A stretch of DNA of 40,751 nt from positions 1 to 40,751 of the IMG/VR virus record IMGVR_UViG_3300031857_000457; one strand, written 5' to 3'. The position numbers and the translations under genes are program-made. This stretch comes from a virus. This document shows, piece by piece, positions 37,426-40,751 of this stretch (positions are counted from its first letter, which is position 1; every line of letters starts with the position of its first letter). Below the pieces are notes generated by a model. The model searched no databases, was not told where the DNA came from, and saw nothing but the letters and a program-made list of their open reading frames with translations.

Positions 37426-38612
37426 CAGTCGGCAACCTCAACCAGCGAGAACCTTGCCTTGCACGACGTGTCGTTGGTGTCAGTCGTGGCCTCGACCCAC
37501 ACGGCGCTCTTCTCGCCAACTACCAGCGGCTGAGGCATACTCAGGTCCAGGTGTCCGTCGCCCGCAGAGGTATCGATGAGATAACGAAACACCTCGTACT
37601 TCGCGTTGGAAACGGCGCTGAATACCCAAATCTTGAATGTGACCTTGGGCGTCGAACCGCCGCTAAGCTTCTCGGCATTGAGGAAGATGAAGTCGATCAG
37701 CGCCTGATAATTGTCGCGAACGAAGAAGATGACGTTCTGCGTCGTTCCCTCGCCTGTCGCGATCAGCCCCTGCGTGGCGCCGCCCGTCGTCGCCGTGATG
37801 GTGATCGTCCCGGCGTTCGCCTTGCCCGATCCCGCCAGATAGACCGCCGCGCGATTGATGCCCAGCCACGTTGATGTCGTGACGACCGGCGTCGTGCCGT
37901 TCAGCAGCACCACCTCGATCTGGCTGTTCCAGTTCGCGTCTACCCCATAGACAACCACGCCGTGCGCGCCTGTGCCGCCATCGATATCCGAGTTGGACGA
38001 GCAGGTGAACGTCAGCGTGCTGGCCGCAGCCAGTGGCGTGAACGTCCCGCCGAAATTCGCGACAATCTCTGTTCCTATGTCTACGTCAGAATTGTATCCG
38101 AAATTGTTCCAGGTCGTGACGCCCGCGCGCCGTCCAAGCGCCGCCTCGTACTGAAAGTGCGAGGGCCGAACAGCCGCAGCGTCGGCATCGTTCTGAAGCG
38201 TCTGGTTGATGCTCTGGTTAGGTAGCCGAAACGTGCCGTACTGCGTCGATAGCCGGAAATAGCTCTGCGCGCTGGACCCGTTCAGGTAGCGGACGCGACA
38301 CGTCCGCTTGCCCTTGACCGCAATGTGAAACTCACCCGTGTTCGCCGCGACCGCATACGTCAGCGTGGTGTCGTAGTTCGCCCCTCCGTCAATCGACAGG
38401 TCAACGTACAGCGTGCCGGCGACGTTGCTCTTTAGCGTCACCATCACGTCCGGATAGGCGTTAAGTTCGGCTGTGCCAGTGAATGTCGCCCCGCCCGCCA
38501 ACGTCGCGGTGGTCGAGTTTACCGTGCTGATGTAGGCGTCGGCGCTGATTGAAAGCGGGTTGGCCTCGGTGGTCGGGCCGTCTGACGATCCGCCACTCCT
38601 AGTCAAGCCCAT
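37425..38612 (-). CDS. Beta-rich virion structural protein (second MGLTRS protein)
   Basis: 395 residues; ATG 38612 in a TGATG junction. The N-terminus MGLTRSGGSS repeats the MGLTRS of the protein at 39047-39601. The body is rich in Thr, Ala, Val and Gly with alternating strands (VDLSIDGGANYDTTLTYAV; KVTFKIWVFSAVSNAKYEVF), as in head fibre, decoration or tail-associated proteins. No catalytic motif or repeat unit stands out. Its place between portal and scaffold suggests a minor head protein. I do not recognise a named family. Confidence 0.6.
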   Translation of the reverse strand: MGLTRSGGSSDGPTTEANPLSISADAYISTVNSTTATLAGGATFTGTAELNAYPDVMVTLKSNVAGTLYVDLSIDGGANYDTTLTYAVAANTGEFHIAVKGKRTCRVRYLNGSSAQSYFRLSTQYGTFRLPNQSINQTLQNDADAAAVRPSHFQYEAALGRRAGVTTWNNFGYNSDVDIGTEIVANFGGTFTPLAAASTLTFTCSSNSDIDGGTGAHGVVVYGVDANWNSQIEVVLLNGTTPVVTTSTWLGINRAAVYLAGSGKANAGTITITATTGGATQGLIATGEGTTQNVIFFVRDNYQALIDFIFLNAEKLSGGSTPKVTFKIWVFSAVSNAKYEVFRYLIDTSAGDGHLDLSMPQPLVVGEKSAVWVEATTDTNDTSCKARFSLVEVAD

Positions 38613-39010
38613 CAGGCGGCTTCTTCAAAGAGTTGGGTTGTTCCGTCTTCGTCAAGGACAGCAGAGCCGCCCTCCTCAAAGATGTCCAGCACGCCGCCAG
38701 AAGCGCCGCCGATGGTATCGTTTGCGTTGAGCTTTCCTCTCACCGCCCAGTTGACTGGGCCTGTGTCGAAGGTCGTGGCCGTGAGCCGGAAGGTCGTGGC
38801 GCAGCCCTCTGGCACGTCAACTATGTGCGTCCCGCTCGCCGTGAACGTGTCCGTCGTCTGCCAGTCGAGGTCGTCCAGCAAATCCTGCTGAAGCGCGACC
38901 ACATTGGTTCCCGCCTCGATCTCGATGCGCAGGACGAACGCCTGGTAAGCCGTGAAAACAATTGTCGGCGTATTCGCGGCGGTGATCGCCCCGTTCAGTT
39001 TCGTAGCCAT
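38612..39010 (-). CDS. Small virion protein with terminal EEGG...LDEDGT motif
   Basis: 132 residues from ATG 39010, with AAGGAT about 12 nt further upstream than the 36-nt gap allows a promoter to matter; its stop overlaps the next ATG (TGATG). Residues 1-95 are a beta-rich domain (VFTAYQAFVLRIEIEAG, GTHIVDVPEGCATTFRLTA). The end, KLNANDTIGGASGG then FEEGGSAVLDEDGTTQLFEEA, is a short acidic motif also seen, in part, in the nozzle N-terminal chain. A shrunken copy of this gene follows the next gene. Likely a minor structural or head-surface protein; family unknown. Confidence 0.6.
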   Translation of the reverse strand: MATKLNGAITAANTPTIVFTAYQAFVLRIEIEAGTNVVALQQDLLDDLDWQTTDTFTASGTHIVDVPEGCATTFRLTATTFDTGPVNWAVRGKLNANDTIGGASGGVLDIFEEGGSAVLDEDGTTQLFEEAA

Positions 39011-39046
39011 GCCAGTATCCTTAATGGTCGCGTGGATGGAGGCGCG

Positions 39047-39601
39047 TTACGCCTTATAGAAAATCTCGACCAGATAGCTCTCCAGCGTCACGGTGTCAGC
39101 CGCGTTGGCAAGCTGGCCTGTGATGACGAATGTCGTAGCGACGGCGGTGTTGATCGCCGCTGTAGCGGGGGCGATAGAGATGGCAGCAAAAGGGTTTGTG
39201 ATCCCTGCTGGAACGCTGATCTGTGAGGACGCAGAGTTGCGGTTCCAGATGGTCCGCTGGGGCTGGTGCGTTACGTTAGTGGTGGTCGCGTACCCCAAGA
39301 AATCTGTGCCCGATATTGTGTCCCACCTAAAGCGCGTGGTCTTGATGTTGGCGTTGTTGTTGTTGGTTGTCAGCGCCGTTACGCGGATAGTGCCGTTCGG
39401 CCCTATCGCGCCTGCGGGGATGGTGATGGTCGCCAGCGCAGTCTCGCTCGTGTTACCTGTGTGGGTGACCGCTACGGCTGAAGCGGCGAGGACGCGCCAG
39501 CCCTCGGTATCCTTGATGAAACCGCTGGTGTTGTTGTCTACGGCGACGAGGGCCGTCAGTGTCTCGGCATAAGACTCGACGAGTGACCGTGTCAGGCCCA
39601 T
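39047..39601 (-). CDS. Beta-rich virion structural protein (first MGLTRS protein)
   Basis: 184 residues; ATG 39601 overlaps the portal stop as TGATG. Starts MGLTRSLVESYAETL, then a Thr/Ala/Asn-rich body (TALTTNNNNANIKTTRFRW; TNPFAAISIAPATAAINTAV) with predicted strands and a final VTLESYLVEIFYKA. It resembles small phage head or tail decoration proteins in composition only. It shares its first six residues with the protein at 37425-38612, suggesting a common docking end or an old duplication. Confidence 0.6.
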   Translation of the reverse strand: MGLTRSLVESYAETLTALVAVDNNTSGFIKDTEGWRVLAASAVAVTHTGNTSETALATITIPAGAIGPNGTIRVTALTTNNNNANIKTTRFRWDTISGTDFLGYATTTNVTHQPQRTIWNRNSASSQISVPAGITNPFAAISIAPATAAINTAVATTFVITGQLANAADTVTLESYLVEIFYKA

Positions 39602-40751
39602 CAGGCACCCTCCATCGCTTGTTCAAGCTTGTTGATGTTCTCAGGCCGCGCCTTGAGCCCGACCTCGAGCACCTGCGCCTGTTCCATCTTCTGCTGCTGC
39701 TCGGCCTGCGCCTGTTGGCGCTGCTCACGCATCTCAGAGACTTGCTTCGGATCACGCGCCCAGTCTGTCGGCGTGTCGCCCATCGCACCGCGTGTGACCT
39801 CGTCCCAATCGACATTGTCGAGGCTGTCAGGCGCGATCTGTGCCTGTAGCGTCATCCTGGCGACCAGAGCCTCAGCCTGCTGCGTCCTCAGTTCACGATA
39901 GGCGATCGATAGCGGCGTCTCGAACTCGAAATCGACCTGTGCGCCCTGCAATCCATCGGGCATTCCCTCGGGAAGCTGCGTGGCCTCGTCTAGGTCACCG
40001 AACGCGCCCTTGCTCCATGCACGCTCGAACACCGCATCCATCAGGATAGCGTTCTCGCTCTCCATCGGCTCGAAGATCGGGGCGGCAGAGCGGACGTATT
40101 CCTCGATCCACTTGCCCGCCTCGTAGGCGGTCATCTGCTTGTCGGGCATCTTGAACAGGTCTTGCCAGAATGCACGGCCCTGGTTCATCGCCAGCCGGTC
40201 TGTCAGTTCAATCCCATAGCGCGGGTCGCCCGACTCGAGGTTCTCGATGACCTTCCGGTTGCCGTCTCCCATTGCGCTGGCGTCGTAATAGGTGATTGCG
40301 CCAGCCCGCAGGTTGATCTCACCGACCACCGCGTCATGAGCCGCGACCTTGGGCGGATCCACTTTCCATTCGACGCTCTTGAGCAGCGCCTGCTGGGCAA
40401 TGTTCAGGGTCCGCGCATCAGCCAGAGCCACGCCGGCACAGGGCGATCGACCGTAGGGCTCGCCCGAGACCGTCATCCAGCGCCGCACCAGGTACGGGAA
40501 CCAGTTGAAATGGCCCTCGCCCAGCCCGGCTTCCTTCTCATCGACCCCACAGGCCATGTACATGCTCATGTACTTCGCGCTTTTGCGGGGCTTCTCGGTC
40601 TTGTCGTAGGTGTACTCTTCGACAGGTGCGACACAGCGCTGGACCTGGACCTCGCGCTCGGGCTCCTTGTCCAGCGTCTCACGCCATTCACGCGGCAGGT
40701 TGGCCTTGCCGAACAGCCCAGCGCACTGACGCAGCGTCATGTGCATCCGCT
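39601..40751 (-). CDS. Portal (head-tail connector) protein, 5' end outside window
   Basis: The frame is open to the window edge, so at least 381 residues (from 40746) of a protein normally over 500 are present; the internal ATGs near the edge are not the true start. Podovirus portal features: FNWFPYLVRRWMTVSGEPYG, then GRSPCAGVALADARTLNIAQQ (form Y-G-x-(S/G)-P...D-x-x-x-L-N), a central FETPLSIAYRELRTQQAEAL, and a C-terminal Gln/Glu-rich helix (EMREQRQQAQAEQQQKMEQAQ) that would line the crown. It forms the DNA channel at the head vertex. Terminase genes are expected beyond the right edge. Confidence 0.85.
   Translation of the reverse strand, partial: RMHMTLRQCAGLFGKANLPREWRETLDKEPEREVQVQRCVAPVEEYTYDKTEKPRKSAKYMSMYMACGVDEKEAGLGEGHFNWFPYLVRRWMTVSGEPYGRSPCAGVALADARTLNIAQQALLKSVEWKVDPPKVAAHDAVVGEINLRAGAITYYDASAMGDGNRKVIENLESGDPRYGIELTDRLAMNQGRAFWQDLFKMPDKQMTAYEAGKWIEEYVRSAAPIFEPMESENAILMDAVFERAWSKGAFGDLDEATQLPEGMPDGLQGAQVDFEFETPLSIAYRELRTQQAEALVARMTLQAQIAPDSLDNVDWDEVTRGAMGDTPTDWARDPKQVSEMREQRQQAQAEQQQKMEQAQVLEVGLKARPENINKLEQAMEGA

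Noticed and set aside
1-40751. CRISPR array or insertion sequence
   Set aside because: No regularly spaced direct repeats and no transposase with terminal inverted repeats were seen; the only mobile-type gene apart from the integrase is the HNH homing endonuclease.

Overview
The window looks like most of the genome of a temperate, short-tailed (podovirus-type) phage of a GC-rich alphaproteobacterium. A sphingomonad-like host is my guess from protein style and base composition; nothing in the window proves it. Virion genes follow the T7 order (portal, scaffold, capsid, gp11-like gateway, gp12-like nozzle, gp13-like, gp14-like, gp15-like, a giant gp16-position protein, tailspike, lysis). T7-type RNA polymerase and DNA replication genes are not visible here, and early functions are instead a recombination cassette plus a tyrosine integrase.

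Left arm (1-5664, + strand): one operon in which successive genes overlap by 4 nt at stop/start (TGATG-type at one junction): an ERF-type annealing protein, a YqaJ-type exonuclease, a small recombination-associated protein, an HNH-like protein, several micro-genes, a C5 DNA methyltransferase, a one-helix membrane peptide, an excisionase-like HTH protein and the integrase. Directly after it lies the 3' part of a tRNA-Ser(GCU), from anticodon stem to CCA, with no 5' half. Five copies of an 8-mer (RTTGGAGY) sit around it, two on the left and three on the right. Because phage genes lie on both sides, I read this as an intact attP, so the sequence is probably an excised, circular or virion form and not an integrated prophage end.

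Right arm (5917-40751, almost entirely - strand, read right to left): a portal protein cut by the window end; small beta-rich virion proteins that look like a duplicated two-gene unit with one decayed copy; scaffold; capsid; a strong terminator; gateway protein; an inserted HNH homing endonuclease; a nozzle protein split over two genes; a GNAT-like protein; gp14- and gp15-like internal proteins separated by a lipoprotein 'moron' on the opposite strand; a 3897-residue polyvalent protein with an HEXXH metallopeptidase domain; a tailspike; and a late block ending at attP.

The late block is the most unusual part. Between tailspike and endolysin are a soluble Pro-rich protein, a tail-anchored coiled-coil protein, a four-helix membrane protein with a peptidoglycan-binding-like loop, and a full Hsp70 ATPase domain with a shortened substrate-binding part. 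The last two are coupled by 4-nt overlaps to each other and to a lysozyme that carries its own C-terminal membrane helix, then to an overlapping Rz/Rz1 spanin pair and two small membrane proteins. An envelope-associated Hsp70 module tied to phage lysis or virion assembly is the best candidate here for an undescribed system; its function is inference.
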